Of a stretch of DNA of 64,000 nucleotides, positions 26,193-34,241 are shown one piece after another. How positions within the stretch are numbered: position 1 is the first letter of the stretch; every line of letters begins with the position of its first letter. Position numbers and translations under genes: made by a program. Where the stretch lies: positions 61,012 through 125,011 of the forward strand of contig DAOPYN010000004.1 in the NCBI GenBank assembly GCA_035352895.1. The letters run 5' to 3'. Source of the stretch: UBA5070 sp035352895. GTDB taxonomy: Bacteria; Fibrobacterota; Fibrobacteria; UBA5070. The notes beneath the pieces are model-generated. The model was not told where the DNA came from. It did not search any database and worked only from the letters and a program-made list of their open reading frames with translations.

Positions 26193-26228
26193 TGGTACTC
26201 TGCAACACCCAAACACTGGAGACATCCC

Positions 26229-26624
26229 ATGTTCACCCTCACTCCCTCTCGCAACCTTTTCGACGAACTGTTCCGCGACTTCGATTCGGCTCCTTCCAAG
26301 TCCGCATTCAATCCTGCCGTGGATGTCCTGCAGGTCGAGGATGGCTTCCAGCTTCGCGCCGAACTACCCGGAGTCGCCAAGGAAAGTCTTCAGGTGGAGC
26401 TCAAGGACCAGACCCTTTCCATCTCGGGAGAAAAGGCCGCACCAGCCGGATCGAGCCAAGGGTACCGCTACTCCGAAATCCAATACGGCAAATTCCAGAG
26501 GCATTTCCAGCTTGCCGAAAGCATCGACCGGGATCGTTTGGAAGCGAAGTTCGAAAACGGCATTCTGGACATCCGCCTGTACCTTCGCCCCGAGCACGGT
26601 CCTCGTCAAATCCAGATCGCCTGA
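26229..26624 (+). CDS. small heat-shock protein, Hsp20/alpha-crystallin family
   Basis: A 131-residue ATP-independent holdase. The alpha-crystallin domain covers about residues 33-125: AVDVLQVEDGFQLRAELPGV at its start, SISGEK in the middle and KFENGILDIRL near its end (the A-x-x-x-n-G-v-L signature). The C-terminal IQI/IxI-type tail RQIQIA would support oligomerisation. The ATG at 26229 has GGAG eight bases before it and family homology begins after it. A perfect dyad lies 36 bp upstream and an intrinsic terminator follows, so it is a single-gene transcript. Confidence 0.92.
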   Translation: MFTLTPSRNLFDELFRDFDSAPSKSAFNPAVDVLQVEDGFQLRAELPGVAKESLQVELKDQTLSISGEKAAPAGSSQGYRYSEIQYGKFQRHFQLAESIDRDRLEAKFENGILDIRLYLRPEHGPRQIQIA

Positions 26625-26648
26625 TTCGTCGCTTCGGTCGTTTCGTCC

Positions 26649-26689
26649 AAAAAGCCCGAGGAGGTCCAAATGGAACTCTCGGGCTTTTT
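26649..26689. terminator. bidirectional intrinsic terminator after hsp20
   Basis: A 12-bp perfect stem AAAAAGCCCGAG (26649-26660) with CTCGGGCTTTTT (26678-26689). T-runs are present on both strands, so it would stop transcription from either side. Confidence 0.88.
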
Positions 26690-26737
26690 CGTTTTCAGCC
26701 TTTTTACGGAAACTCATTGGATCCATTTTCTTTCTCC

Positions 26738-27184
26738 ATGAGCCACGACCATCCTCTTCCACCCGGGACGCCCACTTGTCGGCTGTTTGTCTACGGCACT
26801 CTCCGCAGCGGGCAACCCAACTCACCTCGGCTAGGTGGCGCAACCATGTTGGGGATGGCAACCATACAGGGCACGTTGCTCCATCTTGGAGACTATCCAG
26901 GATTGATTCAGGGCGAGGGGATCGTCCATGGCGAGCTCTACGAACTCCCGATCGCGGCCTTGGATCGCATCGACGAGCTGGAGGGATTCGATCCACTGGA
27001 CCCGGGTTCATCACTGTTTCTTCGCGTGGACTGTTCCGTACGACTCGACGGCAATTCCACACCTCTTCAAGCATGCACCTATGTCTGGCCGCATGACGCA
27101 ACCGCAACCACAATCCCTGAAGGCGATTGGGTGAACTTTCTCCAGACGACCCGTGGTGGGTACCCTCCGGTCCCGTGGCTTTGA
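26738..27184 (+). CDS. gamma-glutamylcyclotransferase-like (AIG2/GGCT) protein
   Basis: A 148-residue protein of the GGCT fold. The substrate-loop motif FVYGTLRSG is at residues 17-25 and the catalytic-Glu region ELYELP, IDELEGFDP follows, as in bacterial YtfP/AIG2 proteins. Such enzymes release 5-oxoproline from gamma-glutamyl peptides or amines, but many bacterial members are of unknown substrate. The ATG at 26738 is preferred by homology; the Shine-Dalgarno is weak. The gene overlaps the start of the following acyltransferase gene by 10 bp. Confidence 0.8.
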   Translation: MSHDHPLPPGTPTCRLFVYGTLRSGQPNSPRLGGATMLGMATIQGTLLHLGDYPGLIQGEGIVHGELYELPIAALDRIDELEGFDPLDPGSSLFLRVDCSVRLDGNSTPLQACTYVWPHDATATTIPEGDWVNFLQTTRGGYPPVPWL

Positions 27185-28005
27185 ACTCTTCCTTTTCATA
27201 CCCAACGCTGTCGCTCGATCTTGCCTTTCATCCGACACGTCGGATGCGCCTCCAGCATTTTTTTGTGCGCACCTTGGGTCGTGCGCTTCCGATCCCTCGC
27301 GAGAAGGACATCCATCGATTGGCGTCCACTGTCCTGGGCGAACTCCCCTCTTCCTTCTGTCGCACACTCTTCATGAATGCTCTTTCGGAAGCTTGCTGGA
27401 TCTGGCAGGGAGGATGGAATTTCCTGGAGCTCCCCGACCCATCCTCCGTGGATCCACGTTGGACATCCATGGGGCAATCGACGCTGTTCCTTTCCATGCA
27501 TCACGGCAATTGGGAGTGGCTGGCCGGCCTACTCTATCATTTACGTCCGGACACAATCGGAGTGGCTAGATCTGCGCACCACCCTTTGGGCCAACGCATC
27601 CTCCAATGGGCTCGTGCCTTCCATCGCACTCCTGTCTACTATGACCGCGATGCAGTTCTTCGTGCCTATCGGCAGATGCACCGCGGCGGCTTGGTCGCGT
27701 TCCTTGCCGACCAACGTCCACCGACTGGCGGTCAACCTGGCCAATGGCTCAACAAACCGACACTGGTCACGCCACTGCCCCAGCTTTGGCTGACTCCTGG
27801 AGCATCTCTTTGGACGGGCTGTCTTCAGCCTATTGGCTCCACTCGGTACCGGCTCCTACTCCAAGATCTGTCGGCGCACACCTTCGCTCACTGGCATGAA
27901 GCTTTGGATGAGGCCTTCCTTCCCTTGGTCCAGCAGTCCCCCGCCTTCCATTTCGGGTTCTTTCATCGCCGCCTTGTTTCACGTGAAACATCTAGGCAAG
28001 CATAG
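27175..28005 (+). CDS. LpxL/HtrB-like lysophospholipid or lipid A acyltransferase
   Basis: A 276-residue protein. The catalytic motif H-x4-E appears as HHGNWE (in SMHHGNWEWLAG), followed at the expected distance by AFLADQRPPTGG, the lipid A acyltransferase substrate block. The chain is close to the usual 290-310 residues, lacks an obvious N-terminal anchor helix, and ends in FHRRLVSRETSRQA, where the last codons are contributed by a perfect parS site (27975-27990). GTG 27175 is the probable start; ATG 27244 is an alternative. Substrate (lipid A or another lysolipid) is inferred from family only. Confidence 0.75.
   Translation: MALNSSFSYPTLSLDLAFHPTRRMRLQHFFVRTLGRALPIPREKDIHRLASTVLGELPSSFCRTLFMNALSEACWIWQGGWNFLELPDPSSVDPRWTSMGQSTLFLSMHHGNWEWLAGLLYHLRPDTIGVARSAHHPLGQRILQWARAFHRTPVYYDRDAVLRAYRQMHRGGLVAFLADQRPPTGGQPGQWLNKPTLVTPLPQLWLTPGASLWTGCLQPIGSTRYRLLLQDLSAHTFAHWHEALDEAFLPLVQQSPAFHFGFFHRRLVSRETSRQA
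27975..27990. other. parS site 1 (perfect)
   Basis: TGTTTCACGTGAAACA, identical to the consensus chromosomal parS to which ParB binds. It lies inside the last codons of the acyltransferase gene, about 1.9 kb before parB. Confidence 0.92.
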
Positions 28006-28271
28006 ACGTGCGATAGGTTCCTGCAGACTTGCTCGAGAGTCGCGAAGAACAACATCACTACAGCTTTGGTTTGGCAAACAGCGAAGACGATCTTGTTGCC
28101 GCATGCGTTTTACGCCGGTCAGATCAACATGATCGAACAAGTGTTGGGAACACTCCACCCCATCATGGACAACGGACATCTGCCATTCTGCATTCAGGGA
28201 GAGGGCTTTTCTGCTGCAGCTTCCTCTAGAAGTACTCCGCCCCATCACACCGCACTCCAACATCGCCATCA

Positions 28272-29063
28272 GTGAAGCGACTGCTAAAGACGCACGCTCC
28301 AACAAGATTCTTTTCAAGAACAAGAACCTTCACCCATCTTCACACTTGGCGAGGGACAGTTCGTGATGATTTTCTTGAGCCTAGGCAGTCATCCAGTTCA
28401 TTGACTTTCGCACCAGATTGGTTCCACGTGAAACATCCAGAACCCACTCCCTCTGCACCAGCTCCATACCTGGAGAACTTGGAAGCGCTCAAAAAATTCA
28501 TCCTTCATGCCGCCAAATCACAGAACCTTGTGAGCCCAGGTGACCTCGAACATCTATGGGAACGTCATATCCTCGACAGTCTTGCACCTCTCCTTTTTGC
28601 AGACACACTTCATCTATCATCACCTGGAGTTTGGATCGACATGGGATCAGGAGCAGGATTTCCCATCCTGCCTCTTTCCATCTGCATGCCGGACTGGACC
28701 TTCTACGCAATCGAGCCTCGACGTCTTCGCGTCCAGCATCTGGAAGAGGCTGCGCTTCAACTTGGACTCTCCAACTTGAAGGTGGTTGGATCAAAAGCCG
28801 AATCCGCCGCATCCTTACCAACCTTGCGATCTAAAGCCAACATCGTCTCATCTCGTGCCGTCGGTAAAATCCCAGAGGATGCAAAACGCGCCATCCCCTT
28901 CTTGCGGGAAAACGGCGTTTTCCTGACGTTCAAGCACATTGAACACGTTGACAGAATTGACGGGTACCACCCCCTGTCCTATGTTCCCTACCGTCTTCCA
29001 TCAGGGGACCAACCCAGGAATCTGGTACTTGCCCCCATTACTCATCTGCAGGCAAAGTCATGA
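28272..29063 (+). CDS. rsmG: 16S rRNA (guanine-527-N7)-methyltransferase RsmG
   Basis: The methyltransferase core starts about residue 66 of the frame: LERHILDSL-like (LWERHILDSLAPL), the SAM-binding glycine loop WIDMGSGAGFPILPL and the YAIEPRRLRVQHLEE strand are typical of RsmG/GidB. RsmG is usually about 200-240 residues, so the 263-residue frame from 28272 is probably too long; TTG 28401 or GTG 28428 (inside parS site 2, FHVKHPE) are more likely starts. The stop overlaps the parA start by four bases (ATGA). The rsmG-parA-parB order is the common one near bacterial origins, but mnmG, the usual upstream gene, is absent. The 266 bp before it (28006-28271) hold no gene I can support. Confidence 0.88.
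   Translation: MKRLLKTHAPTRFFSRTRTFTHLHTWRGTVRDDFLEPRQSSSSLTFAPDWFHVKHPEPTPSAPAPYLENLEALKKFILHAAKSQNLVSPGDLEHLWERHILDSLAPLLFADTLHLSSPGVWIDMGSGAGFPILPLSICMPDWTFYAIEPRRLRVQHLEEAALQLGLSNLKVVGSKAESAASLPTLRSKANIVSSRAVGKIPEDAKRAIPFLRENGVFLTFKHIEHVDRIDGYHPLSYVPYRLPSGDQPRNLVLAPITHLQAKS
28420..28435. other. parS site 2 (two mismatches)
   Basis: GGTTCCACGTGAAACA differs from the parS consensus at positions 1 and 5. It overlaps the probable start region of rsmG, where GTG within the site could itself be the start codon. Confidence 0.75.
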
Positions 29064-29836
29064 CCCGAATCATCGCAATCTGCAACCAGAAGGGCGGCGT
29101 GGGAAAAACGACCACTGCCGTGAACCTTTCTGCCGCTCTTTCCATGGCCGAGCGACGGACTCTGTTGATTGATGCCGATCCTCAAGGCAATGCCACACAA
29201 GGTGTGGGGATCACCGTAGGTGATGAACCAACCCTATATGAGGCGCTATTGGAAGACGAAGCGTGGACGCCTGAGAGTGCGGCTGGGTACATCATGAAGA
29301 CCCAGCTTCCGTTTTTGGATATCGTCCCGGCGACCCATCATCTTGCCGGAGCCGAGATCGAACTGGTCAACGCCGTTTCACGTGAAACACGACTCCGCGA
29401 GTTCATGAAGATGATCGCGCAGCGTTACGACTACATCTTGATCGATGCTCCTCCTTCCCTTGGATTGCTCACATTAAACGTCCTGGTGGGAGCCCGGTCC
29501 GTGTTGATTCCCATCCAATGCGAGTACTACGCTCTCCAAGGTTTGGCGGAATTGCTCAACACGATTCGCTTGACCCAGCAATCTTTCAACCCCGACCTTC
29601 AAATCGAGGGCGCTTTGCTCACCATGCACCAAAGCTCCACCGTGCTCTCCAAGCAGGTGGTTGAAGAGGTTCGTAATTCCTTCCAGGAGAAGGTGTTCCA
29701 TTCCGTGATCCCTCGGACAATCAAACTCGCCGAAGCTCCTTCGTTCGGAAAGCCCATCCTTCTGTACGACATCGCCACACCGGGAGCCGTGGCCTACATG
29801 AAGCTTGCGCAAGAAATCATGGGGATCAAGCAATGA
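29060..29836 (+). CDS. parA: chromosome partitioning ATPase ParA
   Basis: A 258-residue ParA/Soj/MinD-type ATPase that forms nucleoid-bound gradients to move ParB-parS complexes. The deviant Walker A KGGVGKTT is at residues 11-18 with the signature Lys, the A' motif is LLIDADPQGNAT and Walker B is ILIDAPPSLGLLT. There is no N-terminal DNA-binding domain, so it is the chromosomal type Ib-like form. It overlaps rsmG by 4 bp and parB by 4 bp; parS site 3 lies inside it. Confidence 0.95.
   Translation: MTRIIAICNQKGGVGKTTTAVNLSAALSMAERRTLLIDADPQGNATQGVGITVGDEPTLYEALLEDEAWTPESAAGYIMKTQLPFLDIVPATHHLAGAEIELVNAVSRETRLREFMKMIAQRYDYILIDAPPSLGLLTLNVLVGARSVLIPIQCEYYALQGLAELLNTIRLTQQSFNPDLQIEGALLTMHQSSTVLSKQVVEEVRNSFQEKVFHSVIPRTIKLAEAPSFGKPILLYDIATPGAVAYMKLAQEIMGIKQ
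29374..29389. other. parS site 3 (one mismatch)
   Basis: CGTTTCACGTGAAACA differs from the parS consensus only at position 1. It lies inside parA, where it encodes VSRET, the same peptide as parS site 1 in the acyltransferase gene. Confidence 0.88.
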
Positions 29837-30741
29837 ATCGACCCAGAGGTTTGGGTAAAGGGCTGGGAGCGATTTTCCAGGAAAAGAATCTTGCTCACAA
29901 GGATGACCTTCCTGGGACTCCCCCACCTGATGGATCCAGAGTGGAAGTCCTCCACATCTCGCAGATCCAACCAAACCCGTTCCAGCCACGCAAGGAATTC
30001 AATCAGGAAGAACTGGAAGACCTTGCCCAATCGATTCGGGAAAAGGGTGTCTTCCAACCCATCCTGGTCCGCCGTCAAAACAACATCTTCCAGATCATCG
30101 CAGGCGAACGACGCTTCCGCGCCAGCCAATTGGCAGGTAAGGATTCCATTCCCGCTTTGATCCGCGACCAGGTTTCCGATCGCGACATGAGGGAAGTGGC
30201 GCTGCTGGAAAATATCCAGCGCGTTCAACTCAATGCCATCGAAGAATCGCTCGCCTATCAGGAATTGATCAATTCCTGCGGATACACCCACGAACAGCTT
30301 TCCGATCGATTGGGAAAAAGTCGACCAGCGATTTCCAACAGCCTTCGACTGTTGAAGCTGGTGCAGCCTGTCCAGGCGATGGTTTCGGATGGATCCTTGT
30401 CGGCAGGTCATGCTCGAGTCTTGGCTGGACTTGAAGATTCTCTCCAGGAGCCCTTGGCCAAACGAGCCATATCGGAAGAATGGAGCGTGAGGACCTTGGA
30501 GTTGGAAGCGGGAGCCTCCAAACCAGCCAAGCCCAAGACCGAGAAAGCGAAGCCGGAAAAGAAGCCCACTCTGGAAGACCCTAACCAGGTTGCCTTTATC
30601 CGAGACTTGGAAAAGCGCCTGGGAACGCGTGTTCACATGGAAATGCAGGAATCAGGAAAAGGCTACCTGAAATTTGATTTCCTCTCCAAGGAAGACTTGA
30701 ATCGGTTGGCCGATATTCTCCTGGGACTTGAGCGGATCTGA
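29833..30741 (+). CDS. parB: chromosome partitioning protein ParB
   Basis: A 302-residue CTP-dependent DNA clamp that loads at parS. The N-terminal RGLGKGLGAIF is the ParA-interacting segment, QIQPNPFQPRKEF and IIAGERRFRASQL are the CTP-binding C-motifs, and the helix-turn-helix region includes YTHEQLSDRLGKSRPAISNSLRLL. A Lys/Glu/Pro-rich linker (about residues 235-255) leads to the dimerisation domain (DLEKRLGTRVHMEMQESGKGYLKF-like). It overlaps parA by 4 bp and is 3 bp before the LytM-like gene. Confidence 0.95.
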   Translation: MNRPRGLGKGLGAIFQEKNLAHKDDLPGTPPPDGSRVEVLHISQIQPNPFQPRKEFNQEELEDLAQSIREKGVFQPILVRRQNNIFQIIAGERRFRASQLAGKDSIPALIRDQVSDRDMREVALLENIQRVQLNAIEESLAYQELINSCGYTHEQLSDRLGKSRPAISNSLRLLKLVQPVQAMVSDGSLSAGHARVLAGLEDSLQEPLAKRAISEEWSVRTLELEAGASKPAKPKTEKAKPEKKPTLEDPNQVAFIRDLEKRLGTRVHMEMQESGKGYLKFDFLSKEDLNRLADILLGLERI

Positions 30742-30744
30742 TCG

Positions 30745-31575
30745 ATGCCTTCCAAGCGGGAAAAAATCCGATTCCTGATTCTCAGAGACATCACTGGTGA
30801 ATCGTGGACCTTGGGCATTCCGCTGTATTTCTTCAAGTTCCTTGTGATCTCGTTCGTGATCCTGGTCATCATCGCGGGAATCACCGTGACATGGTTGGGT
30901 ACCATTTCCATCAGGCTCCAGGCTGCGGAAATGATGGCCCAGGAAAACGCGATCCTGAAACAACAACTCAAGGAAGTGGGCTCGCTCCAGGAGGAATTGT
31001 CCAAGATCCAGGAGCGGGAGAAAGCTCTCAATGCCCTGACCCAAGCGTTCTTGGACGATCCCGATTCCTCGCAGATCCAGGAAATCCAGGAATCTTCTTC
31101 AGGCATCTTCGACGAAAAGGCGCGTGCCAAATTCCTCTCGGAAGTTCTTTCCGTCAGGCGCACCCAACTTGCCCACAGCAACCTCTCGAAGGAAATTTCC
31201 CACATTCCCTTTCTTTCCTCTCCAATCCGCGGCGAAGATGCGCTGTCATTCCTTCTGGATGCTCCCGGTCCCGACCGAGAAAGAACGGTCTTTTGCCGAG
31301 CTGGGAGCACCATCCGGAGTCCCGCGGATGGAATCGTGCTGGAATCCGGATGGACTCCCAGGCGCGGTTTGAGAATTCGTCTCGCATTGCCGGAAGGATT
31401 GGAAGCGACATTTTCCGACCTCGGCGAACTGGAAGTCCAGGCCGGCGATCTTGTGAGGCGAGGCGAAATCATCGGAAAGTCCCGCCTCCAAGGTGGGGAG
31501 AGTTCCTCCCGCTTCCGCATGACACTTTCCATCCACGAGCTTGCCATCGATCCATGGTTTGCTATGATGCGTTAG
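30745..31575 (+). CDS. membrane-anchored degenerate M23/LytM-like protein
   Basis: A 276-residue protein. Residues 1-25 are cytoplasmic, 27-52 form one transmembrane helix, about 55-100 a coiled coil, and about 170-255 a LytM-like domain recognisable by GSTIRSPADGIVLESGW, the strand RLALPEGLEATFSDLGEL and VQAGDLVRRGEIIGKS. The zinc ligands of active M23 peptidases (HxxxD early and HxH late) are absent; the position of the HxH motif is TFSDL. It should therefore be a non-catalytic scaffold or activator. It sits between parB and a bactofilin gene with 3-bp gaps, an arrangement in which M23 proteins and bactofilins cooperate in cell shape in other bacteria. Confidence 0.8.
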   Translation: MPSKREKIRFLILRDITGESWTLGIPLYFFKFLVISFVILVIIAGITVTWLGTISIRLQAAEMMAQENAILKQQLKEVGSLQEELSKIQEREKALNALTQAFLDDPDSSQIQEIQESSSGIFDEKARAKFLSEVLSVRRTQLAHSNLSKEISHIPFLSSPIRGEDALSFLLDAPGPDRERTVFCRAGSTIRSPADGIVLESGWTPRRGLRIRLALPEGLEATFSDLGELEVQAGDLVRRGEIIGKSRLQGGESSSRFRMTLSIHELAIDPWFAMMR

Positions 31576-31578
31576 ACC

Positions 31579-31941
31579 ATGTCGGAAAAATCCTCCAACA
31601 GCAAGACCTGGGCGCACATCAACACGGGTACCGTCGTGTCCGGCGAGCTTCTCGTGGAAAACGACCTGACCGTCGAAGGCACGGTGAAGGGAACCATCCG
31701 TGCGACCGGCGAGGTTCGGATCCATATCCAAGGTGTTGTGGAAGGCGAGATCCAGGCGACATCGATCAAGATCGGTGGCAAGGTCACGGGCAACGTGACC
31801 GCGAGCGATCGCGTTCTCATGGAAACCAAGGCTGTGCTCGTTGGCGACATCCGCACCCGGGAGCTGGTCATCCAGGAAGGGGCCATCTTCCAAGGCAAGT
31901 GCGACATGCAACCCAACCAGATCGCAGGTGGCAAGCACTGA
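31579..31941 (+). CDS. bactofilin family cytoskeletal protein
   Basis: A 120-residue bactofilin (polymer-forming cytoskeletal protein). The central right-handed beta-helix repeats are visible as GTVVSGELLVENDLTVEGTV, GTIRATGEVRIHIQGVVEG and following turns with regular G-x-[VI] spacing, flanked by short disordered ends. Bactofilins self-assemble without nucleotide and organise chromosome-segregation or cell-wall machinery; in Myxococcus bactofilin scaffolds bind ParABS. Its position directly after parAB and the LytM-like gene fits such a role. Confidence 0.93.
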   Translation: MSEKSSNSKTWAHINTGTVVSGELLVENDLTVEGTVKGTIRATGEVRIHIQGVVEGEIQATSIKIGGKVTGNVTASDRVLMETKAVLVGDIRTRELVIQEGAIFQGKCDMQPNQIAGGKH

Positions 31942-31945
31942 TCCT

Positions 31946-32116
31946 ATGCGGTGGCTCTCCTTGGGTGGAGAGATCGCCATGTGGATTCTCGCGCCCACAC
32001 TGATCGGCGCTTGGCTTTCCTCCAAATTCCATTCGCCTGCGTTGCTTGTGGTCTGTGCTCTCCTGGGAGTGTGCATCTCCCTTTGGCGCATGATTCGTAG
32101 TTTGACCAAGCCATGA
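31946..32116 (+). CDS. AtpZ/AtpI-like small membrane protein
   Basis: A 56-residue protein with two hydrophobic helices (EIAMWILAPTLIGAWLSS and ALLVVCALLGVCISLWRM). It matches the F0F1-ATPase-associated AtpZ/ATPase_gene1 proteins in length, order and position before the ATP synthase genes; these assist assembly or c-ring formation. ATG 31946 is the only sensible start and is 4 bp after the bactofilin stop. Confidence 0.75.
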   Translation: MRWLSLGGEIAMWILAPTLIGAWLSSKFHSPALLVVCALLGVCISLWRMIRSLTKP

Positions 32117-32225
32117 TCCCCTCTTCTGGATCCATCTTCGGCTGTCGCTTGCTTGGTACGCTTGGCTTCGATCACGTTACCTGCCCCATGACGCTCGTGG
32201 CTCCAACCGAGTCCACCATGTGACG

Positions 32226-32609
32226 ATGAAAATCCGCACACTCCATCTCTGGTTCCTCTGCCTGGCGATTCCGTCCTTGGCTGGCGCAGGATGGATGTCC
32301 CTGCATTGTCTACAGAGGGATGGCAACCTTCAGATCCATGCGCTGTGGTGGGCTTCGGCCACCTCTGGACTTCATGCGATCCAAGGGTGGCACCTGTGGA
32401 AACAACACTTGCAGGTCGAGCACTCCAGAATTGCCAGCGGATTAAAGATTCTTGGCGTACATTTTTTCACCGGTGTCGGCCTGTTCGTGACGGGGATTGT
32501 CATGAACCCAGAGGCTAAGGAAGCTTTCGCCACAATGTGGACGGGATTCTTTCTTATTCTTTTCGTCTCCGAGACGATCTTCTTCATCAAGGGAGTCCAA
32601 GAACTTTGA
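32226..32609 (+). CDS. hypothetical multi-pass membrane protein, second gene of the ATP synthase cluster
   Basis: A 127-residue protein with three or four hydrophobic segments (about residues 5-22, 35-52, 74-92, 100-120). It occupies the place where an AtpI/AtpR-type gene occurs in other F-ATPase operons (between atpZ and atpB), but the sequence has no clear AtpI motif. The stop overlaps the TTG start of atpB, so it is cotranslated with it. GTG 32220 is an alternative start. Function probably tied to ATP synthase assembly; this is inference. Confidence 0.65.
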   Translation: MKIRTLHLWFLCLAIPSLAGAGWMSLHCLQRDGNLQIHALWWASATSGLHAIQGWHLWKQHLQVEHSRIASGLKILGVHFFTGVGLFVTGIVMNPEAKEAFATMWTGFFLILFVSETIFFIKGVQEL

Positions 32610-33439
32610 GCGGCAGTTCTGGCAACCTAGCTGAGTTCATTCTCCACCACATCGTAGACGGCGACACGTGGACTCCCCTCCCTGGTTTGGGAATCCACCT
32701 TCCGCATCCTCTCACGTTGCATGTCCTCATGCTTCTGATCGGAGCCGTCTTCACCTTCATCCTCGCCCGTACGGCGACTCGTCGAGCGGGGTATCTCCCT
32801 GTCTCCTCGATCGGACAGATGGTGGAGATCCTCCTGATCTACATCCGCGACGAGGTCGCACGCCCCAACATCGGCAAGAAGGAAGGCGACAAGTGGGTTC
32901 CCTTCCTCGCCTCGTTCTTCTTCTTCATCCTGGTCCTGAACTTGATGGGACTTGTTCCCCTCTTCGCGGGTGCCACGGCGAACATCTCGGTGACCTTGGC
33001 CTTGGCGCTGTTGGTCTTCGTGGTGTTCAACATCGCCGGCATGGTGCGCAACGGTCCCTTCCACTACGTGAAGAACCTGATTCCCAGCGGAGTCCCGTTC
33101 TGGGTGCTTCCCATCCTGGCTCCCATCGAAATCATCTCGCTGTTCATCCGCGCGTTCTCTCTGACCATCCGTCTGTTCGCGAACATGGCCGCCGGTCACA
33201 TCATGATCCTGGTGATCACCGGTCTGATCACCATCCTTTCACCCATGGTCTCGCACTCCCTCCAGAGCACGCTGGGTGGAGCTTCGGACGGTGTGGCCAT
33301 CGCCCTGATGGCACCGCTTCCTCTTGCGTTCCTTCTCTTCGTCCTGGTGATCAAGGTGGCCGTCTGCTTCCTGCAAGCATTCGTGTTCACCTTCCTGAGC
33401 TCGCTGTACATCGGCGGCGCTCTGCACCAGGAACATTGA
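32606..33439 (+). CDS. atpB: F0F1 ATP synthase subunit a
   Basis: A 277-residue inner-membrane subunit providing the proton half-channels. The essential-Arg helix reads FSLTIRLFANMAAGH, and the preceding PIEIISLFIRAF is the usual companion motif. The TTG at 32606 is chosen because GGGAG stands upstream and no good ATG fits the family N-terminus; it overlaps the preceding stop. Six hydrophobic helices are visible. Followed by atpE after 37 bp. Confidence 0.92.
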   Translation: MSGSSGNLAEFILHHIVDGDTWTPLPGLGIHLPHPLTLHVLMLLIGAVFTFILARTATRRAGYLPVSSIGQMVEILLIYIRDEVARPNIGKKEGDKWVPFLASFFFFILVLNLMGLVPLFAGATANISVTLALALLVFVVFNIAGMVRNGPFHYVKNLIPSGVPFWVLPILAPIEIISLFIRAFSLTIRLFANMAAGHIMILVITGLITILSPMVSHSLQSTLGGASDGVAIALMAPLPLAFLLFVLVIKVAVCFLQAFVFTFLSSLYIGGALHQEH

Positions 33440-33476
33440 TCGTTCCTCAAACCTTTCCACCAAACAGGAGAATCAA

Positions 33477-33695
33477 ATGGACATCGGATACGGATTGGCC
33501 GCCATCGGAGCTGGGCTTGCCGCCATCGGCGCGGGATTGGGAATCGGCAAGGCTGCCGCAGCCACCGTCGAATCCATCGCTCGCCAGCCCGAGGTCAAGG
33601 ACGACCTGCGCGCCAACCTGATCCTTGGTGCGGCGCTGATCGAAGGCGTCGCCCTGCTCGGCGCGGTCATCTGCCTCCTTGTCGTCCTGAAGTAA
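33477..33695 (+). CDS. atpE: F0F1 ATP synthase subunit c
   Basis: A 72-residue hairpin of two helices with the polar loop RQPEVKDDL and the ion-binding Glu in GAALIEGVALLG. The Na+-binding Gln (first helix) and the Ser/Thr after the Glu found in Na+-type c subunits are missing (GLGIGKAA and EG here), so proton coupling is predicted. AGGAG stands a few bases before the ATG. Confidence 0.95.
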   Translation: MDIGYGLAAIGAGLAAIGAGLGIGKAAAATVESIARQPEVKDDLRANLILGAALIEGVALLGAVICLLVVLK

Positions 33696-33698
33696 CCC

Positions 33699-34241
33699 AT
33701 GGAGCAGGAGGTCCAGGCTCACACGGCTGCTGAAGCCGGGGGTGGAATCGCCAACCAGCTCATGACACCCAATCCCGGGGTCATGATCTGGGTCTGGGTG
33801 GTGTTCATCGCGTTGCTCGTGCTACTGCACAAGTTCGCGTGGAAACCCATCCTGTCGGCGGTGGCCGATCGCGAGCGCAGGCTCAAGGAATCCCTCGAGC
33901 AGGCCGACAAGGCCGTGGCCAAGGCCGCGGACATCGAAGCCGAACAGAGGAAGATCCTGGACGAAGCCCGCAGCGAAGCCTCGCGCATCATCTCCGAGCA
34001 ACGCGACTACGCCGCGAAGTTCAAGTCCAGTTCGGAAGCCGACGCGAAAGCGGCGGCGGAAAAGATCGTGGACGAAGCCAGGTCGGAAATCCAGGTGGCC
34101 CAACAGCAGGCCCGCACCGAACTCAGCCGCTACGCCGCGGAACTTTCCGTCGGCGTCGCGGAGAAGATCCTGCGACAGAAACTGGACACTCCCGACCAGG
34201 CGTTCGCCCAGCGGATGGTCTCGGAGGCTTCGAAGGGCTGA
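33699..34241 (+). CDS. atpF: F0F1 ATP synthase subunit b
   Basis: A 180-residue peripheral-stalk subunit. An N-terminal membrane helix (VMIWVWVVFIALLVLLHKFAW, about residues 28-48) is followed by a long charged coiled coil (KPILSAVADRERRLKESLEQ onward) with the Ala-rich periodicity of the family. It starts 3 bp after atpE and ends in a TGATG overlap with atpH. Confidence 0.93.
   Translation: MEQEVQAHTAAEAGGGIANQLMTPNPGVMIWVWVVFIALLVLLHKFAWKPILSAVADRERRLKESLEQADKAVAKAADIEAEQRKILDEARSEASRIISEQRDYAAKFKSSSEADAKAAAEKIVDEARSEIQVAQQQARTELSRYAAELSVGVAEKILRQKLDTPDQAFAQRMVSEASKG

Noticed and set aside
28006..28271. Gap before rsmG as replication origin
   Set aside because: It lies near parS, but I find no DnaA boxes there; the cluster at 39161-39338 is far stronger.
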